Below the pieces are notes generated by a model, which was given only the letters and a program-made list of their open reading frames with translations, ran no database searches and was not told where the DNA came from. From an uncultured Paludibaculum sp. (GTDB lineage: Bacteria; Acidobacteriota; Terriglobia; Bryobacterales; Bryobacteraceae), in assembly GCF_963665245.1 (NCBI RefSeq), contig NZ_OY762269.1, forward strand, positions 1,612,001 to 1,676,000: DNA of 64,000 nucleotides, given 5' to 3'. Every line of letters starts with the position of its first letter. The stretch's first letter is position 1. A program made the translations under genes and the position numbers. This document shows, in pieces, positions 34,464-43,484 of this stretch.

Positions 34464-35425
34464 AGCAATTCCTCATTCTGGCGGCCCTCGCTTTCGCCGG
34501 CTGCGGCCGGTATTCCGACTTCCATTTGCCCCCATTGGGGTCAGCCGAAGCCGGACATTACGAGTGGTCCGCTCATTCCGGTCCTATCTATCGTGAACAG
34601 GCTGTGGATACACTCAACCCCAGTGTTCTGCCCTGGCAGGGTAAGTTATTGAATTTATACTCGGTTTACGACGGTCACGCGTGGCATACGGCCACAGCCG
34701 CCAGCGCCGACGGGCTGGCCTGGGATGGCGCTCGCCGGGTCCTGTCACCTGACCCCGCGACTTGGGAAGGCGCGTACATTGCCGCCAATGGTTCGGCTGT
34801 GGAGTGGCGTCACCAGTTGCTGTATTTCTACCAGGCGGGTTCGCCACCACGTATCGCCATATCGCGATCTGACGATGCGAAAAAGTGGACAAAGGGACCT
34901 GCCCCCGTGGTCGATTTCGGGCCGCGCGGCGCCTGGGACGAACGGGCCGCGGCCGATCCGTACGTTTTCATCAACGGCGACCGCCTCTATCTTTACTATC
35001 TGGGCGAGGATCGTGCGCGCCGTCAACGCCTCGGTTTGGCGGTGAGCGACGACGGCCAGACCTGGACCAAGCTGCGCTCCAGCCCCATCCTCGAGCTCGG
35101 CGAAGATGGAGCATTCGACGAGAACGGCTTGGGCGAACCGGCTGTCTGGCAGGCACACGGCAGCTACTGGATGCTCTACACCGGCCGCGCGCGGAACGAA
35201 GTGCGGCGCCTGGGGCTTGCCCGGTCCGCCGATGGGGTTCAGTGGCAGCGGACGGGCCTGATCATCGAAGGGGCCGAGCCGTGGAACAGCAAGGTGCTGT
35301 GCGACCCGACGGTGATCGTGGAGCCCGGCCGTGTGCGAGTCTGGTATGGAGGCGGGGATGTGGCTCATCCGGCCGAAAATGTTCACGGCCAGTTGGGCTA
35401 CGGCGAACTGATCTGGAAGCCCTGA
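34460..35425 (+). CDS. Lipoprotein with GH43-like five-bladed beta-propeller
   Basis: 321 residues from ATG 34460. Lipobox LAFAGC (Cys15) gives a lipid-anchored, probably surface-exposed protein. The body has repeated propeller-type blades with 'SxDGxxW' motifs (SADGLAWDG, SDDGQTWTK, SADGVQWQR) and DPYVFINGDRLYLYYLG, typical of GH43/GH62-like or related glycan-binding propellers. Catalytic acids were not assigned with confidence. Translationally coupled to the sensor kinase, so it may bind a saccharide for sensing or uptake (inference). Confidence 0.82.
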   Translation: MKQFLILAALAFAGCGRYSDFHLPPLGSAEAGHYEWSAHSGPIYREQAVDTLNPSVLPWQGKLLNLYSVYDGHAWHTATAASADGLAWDGARRVLSPDPATWEGAYIAANGSAVEWRHQLLYFYQAGSPPRIAISRSDDAKKWTKGPAPVVDFGPRGAWDERAAADPYVFINGDRLYLYYLGEDRARRQRLGLAVSDDGQTWTKLRSSPILELGEDGAFDENGLGEPAVWQAHGSYWMLYTGRARNEVRRLGLARSADGVQWQRTGLIIEGAEPWNSKVLCDPTVIVEPGRVRVWYGGGDVAHPAENVHGQLGYGELIWKP

Positions 35426-35435
35426 TGGGAGCGTC

Positions 35436-36539
35436 ATGAGGATTGGAATCACCTGCTATCCGACCTACGGCGGATCGGGCATCGTGGCCACGGAGCTGGG
35501 CCTGGAGCTGGCTGTGCGCGGCCATGAGGTCCACTTCATCACCTACGCGAATCCCATCCGGCTGGATCCCGGCACGCCGCGCATTCACTACCACGAGGTG
35601 GAAGTTTCCACCTATCCGCTCTTCCAGTACCCGCCCTACGATTTGGCGCTGGCCTCCCGCATGACCGAGATTGCCGAGTGGCAGAATCTCGACCTGCTGC
35701 ACGTGCACTATGCCATCCCGCATTCGGCCTCGGCTTACCTGGCGCGTGCGATGTCGCAGCCGGTGCGCCGTCTGCCCTATATCACGACGCTACATGGCAC
35801 GGACATCACGCTGGTGGGCACCGACCGCTCGTACTTTCCCATCACGAAGTTCTCCATCGAGCAGTCCGACGGCGTCACGTCGATCAGCAACCACCTGAAG
35901 CAGCAGACGCTCGACGTATTTGGGGTGAAGAACGAGGTTCGCGTGATTCACAACTTCGTGAACTGCGACCTTTACCGGATGGCGAAGACGCCGCACGAGG
36001 GCCGGCCGCGGCTGCTGCACATCTCGAACTTTCGCGAAGTGAAGCGCATTACGGATTGTGTGCGCGTCCTGAAGCTCGCTCGGGAACACATCGACTGCGA
36101 GCTGTGGATGGCGGGTGACGGTCCGGACCGCGGCGCGGCCGAGCGCCTGGCCTTTGAGCTCGGAGTTCATGAGCACGTGGAGTTCCTGGGTAAGCAGGAC
36201 CACATCGAGCGCCTGATCCCCCAGTGCGACATGATGCTGCTGCCCAGCCGCATGGAGTCGTTCGGCCTGGCGGCGTTGGAGGGCATGGCCTGCGGCGTGA
36301 TTCCGGTGGCGACTCGCGTGGGCGGCCTGCCGGAGGTAATCACGCACGGCGTTGACGGATTCCTGGAAGAGGTCGCCGATGTGGCGGCTCAGGCGCAACG
36401 TGTCGTGGAAGTCCTTTCGGACCCCGCGTTGCGCAACCGCATGAAGTGGGCGGCGCGCGATACGGCGGAGGCGCGTTTCTGCACGTCGCACATCATTCCG
36501 CGCTATGAAGCGTTCTACCAGGAAGTGCTGGCGCGCTGA
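35436..36539 (+). CDS. bshA: N-acetyl-alpha-D-glucosaminyl L-malate synthase (bacillithiol synthesis)
   Basis: 367 residues. GT4 fold glycosyltransferase with the BshA-specific N-terminus (RIGITCYPTYGGSGIVATELG), HVHYAIPHSASAYLA, TTLHGTDITLVG and the C-terminal nucleotide region (LPSRMESFGLAALEGMACG). BshA joins UDP-GlcNAc to L-malate, the first step of bacillithiol, the low-molecular-weight thiol of Bacilli and some other phyla. BshB/BshC are not in the window, apart from a distant PIG-L protein at 28288. It follows the lipoprotein gene by 10 nt. Confidence 0.93.
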   Translation: MRIGITCYPTYGGSGIVATELGLELAVRGHEVHFITYANPIRLDPGTPRIHYHEVEVSTYPLFQYPPYDLALASRMTEIAEWQNLDLLHVHYAIPHSASAYLARAMSQPVRRLPYITTLHGTDITLVGTDRSYFPITKFSIEQSDGVTSISNHLKQQTLDVFGVKNEVRVIHNFVNCDLYRMAKTPHEGRPRLLHISNFREVKRITDCVRVLKLAREHIDCELWMAGDGPDRGAAERLAFELGVHEHVEFLGKQDHIERLIPQCDMMLLPSRMESFGLAALEGMACGVIPVATRVGGLPEVITHGVDGFLEEVADVAAQAQRVVEVLSDPALRNRMKWAARDTAEARFCTSHIIPRYEAFYQEVLAR

Positions 36540-36580
36540 GGGCACGGTTGCTGGGGCGTGGGCCGACGAGGGCGTCGTCC

Positions 36581-36598
36581 GCGGTCCAGGGGGACCGC
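36581..36598. terminator. Hairpin between convergent bshA and rpiA
   Basis: GCGGTCC (36581-36587) and GGACCGC (36592-36598) form a 7-bp stem with a 4-nt loop in the 80-bp convergent gap. No T-tract follows on either strand, so it is a weak or Rho-assisted stop signal at most. A smaller hairpin GACG-AGGG-CGTC (36565-36576) lies beside it. Confidence 0.4.
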
Positions 36599-36619
36599 CT
36601 TCCAGCCAGCGCGAAGCGC

Positions 36620-37324
36620 CTAGCTGTCCGGGGTGACAATTTCTACACGGTAGCCCCAGAAGAGGCCGGACTCCAGGACGCCCGTAATCGACTTGATGTC
36701 CTTTTCGAGCCCGGCTCCGATGCTGGCGAAACGTACGTCGAAGATCAGGTTTCCGTTCTCCGTGATCACGGGGCCGTCCTTGCCAGAGCCCGTACGAATG
36801 CGGATCTCGATTGCGCCCAGGCGCAGCAATTCCGCCTCCACCAGACGCACCGCCATCGGGTGCACTTCCACCGGGATGGGGAAGCGCGTACCCAGACGGT
36901 CGACCAGCTTTGAGCGGTCCACCAGGATGAACGTCTTCGGGCTGCTGCGCAGAATCAGCTTTTCCTGGTACATGGCGCCGCCGCGGCCTTTGATAAGATT
37001 GCCGGCCGGATCTGCCTCGTCCGCGCCGTCGAAGTACCAGTCGGGTACGGCCTCCAGGGGCCGTAATGTAGGAATGCCCAGCGCGACGCAGGCCATGGCG
37101 ACTTCATGCGACGTCGGCACAGCGCTGAAGCGCAGCCCTTCGCGTTTCGCGCGTTCGGCCAGCGCGTTGAGTGCGACGAAACTCGTGGAACCGCTGCCGG
37201 CACCGACGACCTGGCCGTCCTTCACCTCCAGCGCGATGCGCTCCGCCGTGCGGCGCTTGGCTTCGTAGTTGGCGATCTCGCCCGACCAGTGAAACTGCTT
37301 CAGCAATTCGCTTTCGCGTTGCAT
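36620..37324 (-). CDS. rpiA: Ribose-5-phosphate isomerase A
   Basis: 234 residues. It interconverts ribose-5-P and ribulose-5-P in the pentose-phosphate pathway. Signatures: GAGSGSTSF (41-49), the phosphate and active-site DGADE (99-103), KGRGGA (112-117) followed by catalytic-site E121, and the closing LESGLFWGY. The loop reads GSGSTS where GTGSTA is usual; this is a conservative change. It is the last gene of a minus-strand run behind the short Oar-like gene, 31 nt away. Confidence 0.96.
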   Translation of the reverse strand: MQRESELLKQFHWSGEIANYEAKRRTAERIALEVKDGQVVGAGSGSTSFVALNALAERAKREGLRFSAVPTSHEVAMACVALGIPTLRPLEAVPDWYFDGADEADPAGNLIKGRGGAMYQEKLILRSSPKTFILVDRSKLVDRLGTRFPIPVEVHPMAVRLVEAELLRLGAIEIRIRTGSGKDGPVITENGNLIFDVRFASIGAGLEKDIKSITGVLESGLFWGYRVEIVTPDS

Positions 37325-37355
37325 GGCCCTCTCCCTGTCTCCATCATGCGCCCGG

Positions 37356-39995
37356 CTACCAGCCGAACTGCAACTGGAAGCGGAACGTCCGGCCGTCGTT
37401 CAAAGTGTTCGTGATCTGCGCGAAGTTTGCGTTGGTGACGTCCAGGCCGGGGTCGGCGAACTGTGGCGTATTGAACAGGTTCACAGATTCGGCCCGCAAA
37501 GTGACCCGCTTTTCGCCGGTCACCACCCACGATCGCCACAGAGACGCGTTCACATTGTGGATGACACCCTTGCGGAACGTGTTGCGCCCCAGGTTGCCGC
37601 CGGCCTCAGTGGGTTGGATGAACGAGAACGCCGAGCGCGGCAGCAACGCGCGCGAATCGTCGGGGTTGCCCACGGTGCGACCAAGAATCGTGGGGTCGAC
37701 CAGATTCGGGCGGTCGCCCCCATTGCCATCGACATTGCCGAAGCCGGGCCCATCGGCCGTGATCACCGTGAACGGAGTGCCCTGCTTGATCAGCACGACA
37801 CCTGCGAGATTCCAGCCTGCCAACGTTTCCCGGATGAGCCGCTGCTGCTTCCAGGCGGGCAGCGCGTAGGAGCCGCGCCACAGGAATGCGTGAGGCTGGT
37901 CGAAGGAGCTGAGGCCGCGCATGCCGGCGTGTGTCTCGTGCTCACTCTGGCTACGCGAGACGCGGGAGTCGTTGTCGTACGCGGTGTTGGAGTAGGCCGC
38001 GCCGAGGTCCATCGATTTGCTGAACCAATACTGCATGTCCATTGACAGCCCGCGCCAGCGCGGCGCGAACAGAGACGCGCGGAAGGCGTCGTAGGAGCCG
38101 CGCGAGCCGTTCGTCACATAGCGGATTTCGGCATGTGTGGGGTCGGGCCGCCGTTGGTTCAGGGTGGCCGAGGTCTGCGGGATTCCAGGCACCACCTGGC
38201 CGCGGTTCGTGTACCACATGATCAGGAGCTTGTGCGAACGGCTGCCGACATAGCCGAACTGCAGCTTCCAGTTGCTGCTGAGATCCGGCTCCCATGAGAA
38301 GTTGTACTGATGCGAGTAGGGCGTACGCAGGTCGGGCGCCAAAAGATACAGGTTGCCCAGGGCGTCGGGCCGTCCGCCCACCGAGGTGACGCCGCTTAGC
38401 GGGTCGAGCAGATTCGGTGCGGGGACGACGATCTTCTCGCTGCCGGGCGGGCTGAAACGCGTCTGCTGAAAAGTGACGGGATAGATCTCGCCATACTGCA
38501 GCGCGTAGGCGCTGCGCACGATGCCCAGGCGTCCCGGAGCCTGCCAGGCAAACCCGAACTCCGGCGCGACGTTGTTGCAGTCGCACGAGTAGGGAATCGC
38601 GTTGCGATGGTAGACTTCATGCGGAGCCGGCGCCGGTGTGTAGCGGACGCCATAGTTGAGCGACAGCCGCTTGGCCACCTTCCATTTGTCACCCAGGTAG
38701 AACTGCAGATCCCAGTTGCGAAAGCCGCGGTTCACGTCGCCGATGGAGACGATGTATTGCGTAGGAATGCCCAGGCGCAGATTGGTGATGGCGTCACGGC
38801 CGAAGTCGTTCGCGAACGTCATGACACCCCGGTGGGCGTCCGACTCGATGCCGTTGAACTGGCGGCGCAGGATGCCAAAGCCGGTGTACCACTGATGATT
38901 ACCGTCGGTGCGCCGCAGGGCGCCGGCATAGCGGAACAGATTTTGTGCACGATCGATGGGGATGGAGCCCTGGGGCCCCAGCGTCTCGAGCCCCGAGATG
39001 GAGACCATCATGTCGACGGCATTCTTTTCCGGCACCAGCAGCGAGCGGATGCGATCGAAGCCGGCGGAAAGCTCCGTCACTGTGGTTGGGCTCCAGGTGC
39101 GGTTCCACGTGAGGCGGGCGCGATGCGACTTCGTATCGGTATTGGGGTTCTGCCCGGCGACGAGTTCGAAGGCCTCGACATGCTGGCCCGTGAACTGATA
39201 CAGCGCCACCAGCCGATCGCGCGCCCCTAGACTCTGATCGAGGCGCAGACCGCCGTTGTTGTTATTGATCACCTGCGGCGAGTTGGTGTTGAGCGCGCGG
39301 GCATTGATGTCGGTGCGGTTCGGGAGTTCGGTGGGATAGGCGGCGAGATAGCGGGCGACGACGGCGCGTACGGCGGGGTCGGTCGCCAGCGGTGTGCGCT
39401 CATCGGGCTTGGGCACCAGGACGTTGCCGTTGACATTGCCGCGCATGCGGTCCTGGCTGCCGTCGACCTGCAGAAAGCCGCCCTGCCAGAGCTTCACCTG
39501 AAAGCGGAAGCCGTAGTCGTTGTCGCGAGCCGGTTTGACGCCGCCCACTTGGAAAAAGGAACGAGCGCTGAAGATGCTGTTCTGGTGGGCGTAGTAGAGG
39601 TTGCCGTGGAAGCCGCTCCAACGAGCCGGCGCGACATGGAGCGCAGCCGCTGGAGCGTTGCCGTATTCGGCACCGTAGTAGCCGCGGTCCACACGAAACT
39701 CAGGGATGATGGTGGCCACGACACCCAGCCGCAGGTTCAACTCCTTGAGAGCGTTGTTGTCGACCAGATTGAACTGGACATTCTCATTGCGGCGGCTTTC
39801 GCCGGCGGCGCTGTTCACCTTGCCCAATAGGTTCAGTTCGACACGCTTCGTGTCCTCGGCCGCCGACGGTGCTGGGGCCGTGGTGGTTGCGGGCGTAGCC
39901 GCGGCGGTGGGGGCCACACGCTTGGGCTCGGACTGCTGCGCTGCCAACACGAACGGCAGCAGGAAGGTAGGGAGAACTGTTCTGATTCGTGACAA
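37356..39995 (-). CDS. Oar-like outer-membrane beta-barrel protein lacking the carboxypeptidase-regulatory domain
   Basis: 879 residues. Signal peptide (VLPTFLLPFVLAAQ), an Ala/Pro/Thr-rich linker, then a stretch (VVATIIPEFRVDRGYYGAEYGNAPAAALHV) that matches the end of the TonB-receptor plug, followed by a large barrel with the Oar-type C-terminal blocks (SLNYGVRY, GEIYPVTFQQT, NVNASLWRSWV, LRAESVNLFNTPQF). Compared with the two full Oar proteins here (1110 and 1137 aa) it lacks the CarboxypepD_reg N-terminus and much of the plug, and it ends in W, not F. It may be a porin-like derivative. Confidence 0.8.
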   Translation of the reverse strand: MSRIRTVLPTFLLPFVLAAQQSEPKRVAPTAAATPATTTAPAPSAAEDTKRVELNLLGKVNSAAGESRRNENVQFNLVDNNALKELNLRLGVVATIIPEFRVDRGYYGAEYGNAPAAALHVAPARWSGFHGNLYYAHQNSIFSARSFFQVGGVKPARDNDYGFRFQVKLWQGGFLQVDGSQDRMRGNVNGNVLVPKPDERTPLATDPAVRAVVARYLAAYPTELPNRTDINARALNTNSPQVINNNNGGLRLDQSLGARDRLVALYQFTGQHVEAFELVAGQNPNTDTKSHRARLTWNRTWSPTTVTELSAGFDRIRSLLVPEKNAVDMMVSISGLETLGPQGSIPIDRAQNLFRYAGALRRTDGNHQWYTGFGILRRQFNGIESDAHRGVMTFANDFGRDAITNLRLGIPTQYIVSIGDVNRGFRNWDLQFYLGDKWKVAKRLSLNYGVRYTPAPAPHEVYHRNAIPYSCDCNNVAPEFGFAWQAPGRLGIVRSAYALQYGEIYPVTFQQTRFSPPGSEKIVVPAPNLLDPLSGVTSVGGRPDALGNLYLLAPDLRTPYSHQYNFSWEPDLSSNWKLQFGYVGSRSHKLLIMWYTNRGQVVPGIPQTSATLNQRRPDPTHAEIRYVTNGSRGSYDAFRASLFAPRWRGLSMDMQYWFSKSMDLGAAYSNTAYDNDSRVSRSQSEHETHAGMRGLSSFDQPHAFLWRGSYALPAWKQQRLIRETLAGWNLAGVVLIKQGTPFTVITADGPGFGNVDGNGGDRPNLVDPTILGRTVGNPDDSRALLPRSAFSFIQPTEAGGNLGRNTFRKGVIHNVNASLWRSWVVTGEKRVTLRAESVNLFNTPQFADPGLDVTNANFAQITNTLNDGRTFRFQLQFGW

Positions 39996-40037
39996 GGGAG
40001 AACTCTCAGTATAAGGGGCAGGGAAGCCCCGCTGTGG

Positions 40038-41663
40038 TTACAGTTCTTCCTTCACTTTGATCACTTGCCGCGCCTTGGGTGTGGCCACACTCTGCCGCTT
40101 TCCCGATGGCCACAGAATCTCGAGCGTGGCCGGCGCCTGGCCTTTGGGCGCGCCGAAGTGTACACCGTAATGCGCGGACGATGAGTAGCCCATGGCGGTG
40201 GTCATAACGTTGTACTGGCTGCCCCACTGCAGCCGCGCTCCGATGCCGTCACGATTGGATTTCACGCCTTCCAGTTGCACGATGAGCCATTCGCCGTCCG
40301 TCGCGGTGGAATTGATCCAGAGTTCGGCCGGATCGTTCAGCGATGAGACTACAGCGTCCAGCAGGCCATCCTGATTGAAGTCAGCGAAGGCCAGGCCGCG
40401 ATGGGCACGGCCGACCTGGAAATCGGGGCCGGCGGTGGAGGAGACATCGTGGAAGACACCCTTTTCGTTCAGCAGGACGCGGTTGGGTTGCCGGTAGACC
40501 GTGTGTTCGAACTGCTCCACCAGGTCGTTGACGTGCGCGCTGGAGACAAACAGGTCTTTCCAGCCATCGAGGTTGAAGTCGGCGAGGCCTGGCCCCCAGC
40601 CGCTGAATTTGGAGCTGAGGCGGGCTAGTCCGCTGGCATAAGTGGCATCGCGGAAGCCGCCCTTGCCGGTGTTGCGGAAGAGCGGGAACGTCTCGTTGTA
40701 GAGGTCTACCACGACGATGTCGGGCCAGCCGTCGTTGTCGTAGTCGCGGAAGTCGGCCCCCATGCTGGCCACGGGTTTCCCGCTATCCATCATGGCCACA
40801 CCGGCGAGCAGCGCCACCTCTTCGAACTTGCCGCCGCCCAGGTTGTGAAATAGCGAATTCGGCTCGTTGTCGTTGGTGACGAAGACATCCAGGCGGCCGT
40901 CGGCGTCGTAGTCGCCCACGGCCACACCCATGCCGCGCCCAGGCGAGGCCAGTAGGCCGGCGCTCTTGCTGACGTCCTCGAACTTGCCGTTGCCCAGGTT
41001 GTGGTAAAGCCGGTTGGGCAGGCCCTGAAAGTATTTTGGATGACAGTAGACACGGACGTTCTTCTGGGAGTCGCCGCAGAAACGGTCGGTCGCGGGGGGC
41101 CATTTGGCGTAGTGGGTGATCCACAGATCGAGCTTGCCGTCGTTGTCGTAGTCGAACCAGGCGGCGGCGACAGCCCACTCGGGGTCGACGATGCCGGACT
41201 CCTCGGTGATGTCCTTGAACTTGCCGTTGCCCAGGTTGTGATAGAGCCGGCTGTTGCCCACATTGGCGACGAAGAGATCGACCAAGCCGTCGTTATCGTA
41301 ATCGGCGGCCGAGGCGCCCATGCCGTAGCCTTCGCCGGACAATCCCGTTTCCGAGGTCACATCAGAGAACTTCAAGTCCCCGTCATTGCGGAACAGGCGA
41401 TTGAAGTACTTGGGTCCGTCTTTGCGGTTGGAGGGGTAAGCCGCGCCGTTGGTGAAGAAGATGTCGGTGCGCCCGTCGTTGTTGTAGTCGAACGCGGCGA
41501 GCCCGCCAGCCATGGTCTCGATCATCCGCTTCTCGGGCGAGTTGGCGTTGTCGAGCACGAAGCGGATGCCGGCCGATTCGGCCACATTGCGAAAACTGAT
41601 GGGCGGAGCCTGGGCGGCGGCCAAAGACAGAAAGGCCGGCAGGACCCAAGCGGAACGTAGCAT
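40038..41663 (-). CDS. Secreted VCBS/FG-GAP repeat protein with ASPIC/UnbV C-terminal domain (CRTAC1 family)
   Basis: 541 residues from ATG 41663; a longer frame to 41747 is not supported by a signal peptide. The start gives a clear signal (RSAWVLPAFLSLAAAQA). FG-GAP/VCBS repeats with Ca2+-type loops follow (FDYNNDGRTDIFFTNGA, YDADGRLDVFVTND, DYDNDGWPDIVVVD). The C-terminus (~470-541) is the ASPIC/UnbV domain. Extracellular integrin-like propeller; function undefined. Divergent from the TPR gene, 64 nt apart. Confidence 0.9.
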   Translation of the reverse strand: MLRSAWVLPAFLSLAAAQAPPISFRNVAESAGIRFVLDNANSPEKRMIETMAGGLAAFDYNNDGRTDIFFTNGAAYPSNRKDGPKYFNRLFRNDGDLKFSDVTSETGLSGEGYGMGASAADYDNDGLVDLFVANVGNSRLYHNLGNGKFKDITEESGIVDPEWAVAAAWFDYDNDGKLDLWITHYAKWPPATDRFCGDSQKNVRVYCHPKYFQGLPNRLYHNLGNGKFEDVSKSAGLLASPGRGMGVAVGDYDADGRLDVFVTNDNEPNSLFHNLGGGKFEEVALLAGVAMMDSGKPVASMGADFRDYDNDGWPDIVVVDLYNETFPLFRNTGKGGFRDATYASGLARLSSKFSGWGPGLADFNLDGWKDLFVSSAHVNDLVEQFEHTVYRQPNRVLLNEKGVFHDVSSTAGPDFQVGRAHRGLAFADFNQDGLLDAVVSSLNDPAELWINSTATDGEWLIVQLEGVKSNRDGIGARLQWGSQYNVMTTAMGYSSSAHYGVHFGAPKGQAPATLEILWPSGKRQSVATPKARQVIKVKEEL

Positions 41664-41727
41664 GATTATACTATCGCGCAGGCGTCTGGCCGGGTGCTGA
41701 TCGCGAGGGAGAGCGACTGTAGAAGAG

Positions 41728-43203
41728 ATGACATCGAGAACCGCCATTCTGCTGTGGGCCGCTGTACTGGCCGGTTCCGTCTTCGCTCAGCCGGCCGATC
41801 CGGGCGAACTTTCGCGCCGTGCCAAAGAGCACATGGCGGCTGGGCGCTATGGTGCCGCCGTCCCTTACTACGAAGAACTGGTGAAAGCGATGCCCCAGAA
41901 TGCGGGGCTTCGGCTGAATCTGGCCATGGCGCTGCACCTCTCCGGCAACGACGAGAAGGCTGTTCCCCAGTTCGAACTGGTGCTGAAACAGCAGCCCAAC
42001 GCCCTGCCGGCGCTGATGTTGCTGGGCGCTTCCCAGATGCGTCTGGGCCATCCGGAAAGGGCTGTGGGCCCGCTGGAGAAGGCTCTTGCCCAGGCGCCCA
42101 ACGACCTGGAAGGCCGGGCGATGCTGGCTGACGCATTGATCATGCTCGACCGTTTTGGCTCCGCCCTGCCGCACCTGCGCAAGCTGGCCGCGGCCACGCC
42201 GGAGAACCCGCGGCCCTGGTACGCGCTGGGCAAGGCATACGAAGCCATCTCGGAGAAAGCGTTCGACGAACTGGAGAAGAAGGGTGTGGACTCGCCCTGG
42301 TGGCTGATGCTGGCGGCCGAGGTCCGGCTCAAATTGGGCCGGAATACTGCGGCGTACGCCCTCTATCGATCCGTCCTGGAAAAGCAGCCGCAGTTTCGCG
42401 GCGCACACGCCGGGCTGGCCGAGGTCTATCGCAAAACGAACCATGCCGACTGGGCGGCCGTGGAGGATGCGAGAGAGAAGGCGCTTCCGGCTCCAACGTG
42501 TGCGGTGTCCACCAGCGCTTGTGAGTTCCGCAAGGGGCGATTCCAGCAGGCGCTCGCGCTGGCGCTGCCGGGCAAGACGCTGGAGTCGCTCTACTGGCAG
42601 TCGAAGGCCGCCAATGAGCTGGCAAGGGAGTCGCTGGTCACGCTGGAAAAACTACCACCTTCCATCGAGTCGCACCAGGTGCTGGCGGAGTTGTACCGCA
42701 ATCAGGGGCGTCATTCCGATGCGCTGAAGGAATGGCGAGCGGCTTTGGAACTGGCGCCGGGTGACCAGCGCCTGGAGATGGAAGTGGTGACGTCGCTCTA
42801 TATGAACCGCGACTACGCCGAGGCCGAGAAGCAGGCGCGGGCGATGGTGGCCCGGGATCCTTCTGTGCCTGAGATGCAGTTCGTGCTGGGCGACTCGCTG
42901 GTCAACGAGCAGCGGCTGGAGCAGGCGCTGTCGCCGCTGAGCAAGGCGGTGGAGTTGCGACCCGGCTACCTGGCGGCGCACGCCGTGTTGGGCCGTGCAT
43001 TGTTACAGTTGGGTCACGGCCAGGAGGCGATTCCACACCTCAAAGCGGCGCTGCCTGCGGACACCGATGGCAGTCTGCACTTCCAGCTCGGCCGGGCGTA
43101 CCAGGACGCTGGACAGGCGGCGGAAGCGGCGGAAGTCCTCAAGGCGTACCAGGCGATCAGGAAGTCCGCGGCGGGCGAAGAGATCGAGATACAGGCCCCC
43201 TAA
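41728..43203 (+). CDS. Secreted or periplasmic TPR-repeat protein
   Basis: 491 residues with a signal peptide (AILLWAAVLAGSVFAQ) and about ten tetratricopeptide repeats (for example AGRYGAAVPYYEELVKAMPQ, HPERAVGPLEKALAQAPND, GRHSDALKEWRAALELAP). Repeats are interrupted in the middle by a Cys-containing segment (PTCAVSTSACEFRKG). Likely a protein-interaction scaffold. Its divergent partner is the ASPIC/UnbV protein, an arrangement frequent in this lineage (general knowledge). Confidence 0.88.
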   Translation: MTSRTAILLWAAVLAGSVFAQPADPGELSRRAKEHMAAGRYGAAVPYYEELVKAMPQNAGLRLNLAMALHLSGNDEKAVPQFELVLKQQPNALPALMLLGASQMRLGHPERAVGPLEKALAQAPNDLEGRAMLADALIMLDRFGSALPHLRKLAAATPENPRPWYALGKAYEAISEKAFDELEKKGVDSPWWLMLAAEVRLKLGRNTAAYALYRSVLEKQPQFRGAHAGLAEVYRKTNHADWAAVEDAREKALPAPTCAVSTSACEFRKGRFQQALALALPGKTLESLYWQSKAANELARESLVTLEKLPPSIESHQVLAELYRNQGRHSDALKEWRAALELAPGDQRLEMEVVTSLYMNRDYAEAEKQARAMVARDPSVPEMQFVLGDSLVNEQRLEQALSPLSKAVELRPGYLAAHAVLGRALLQLGHGQEAIPHLKAALPADTDGSLHFQLGRAYQDAGQAAEAAEVLKAYQAIRKSAAGEEIEIQAP

Positions 43204-43298
43204 CCCTGGCGCCTCAGGGGCGGCTCGATGGGTGCTTTCCCGCGTGTTTGCAAGCAATTGCGACTGGCATGTCAGGCCGGAGACGAGGGGGGCACCCC

Positions 43299-43328
43299 TT
43301 GACATGGCACCCCTAATGGCTTTAGATT
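43299..43328 (+). promoter_or_regulatory. Putative promoter of the Oar receptor gene
   Basis: Perfect TTGACA (43299-43304), 18-bp spacer, TAGATT (43323-43328, 4 of 6 to TATAAT). The start codon is at 43485, implying a leader of about 150 nt. The leader contains the motif TCAACCAAGTGGGGTC (43343-43358), found again upstream of the other full Oar gene at 57352-57367 on the minus strand. Confidence 0.4.
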
Positions 43329-43484
43329 AAACCTACTCCGTTTCAACCAAGTGGGGTCTTGGACTATTGGCCTAATTACAATCCGATAGGTCGTGCCGGC
43401 CATGGCAGGAGCAACACTTACCCACGTTGCAGCCTCGCTGGGACCGGCTTGGGCACAGTAGTTCAAGCATGCAGGGGGTAATGA

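Noticed and set aside
41664..41747. Longer N-terminus for the VCBS/ASPIC protein
   Set aside because: The 28 extra residues are polar and would hide the signal peptide beginning at 41663; they also run into the divergent TPR gene's start.
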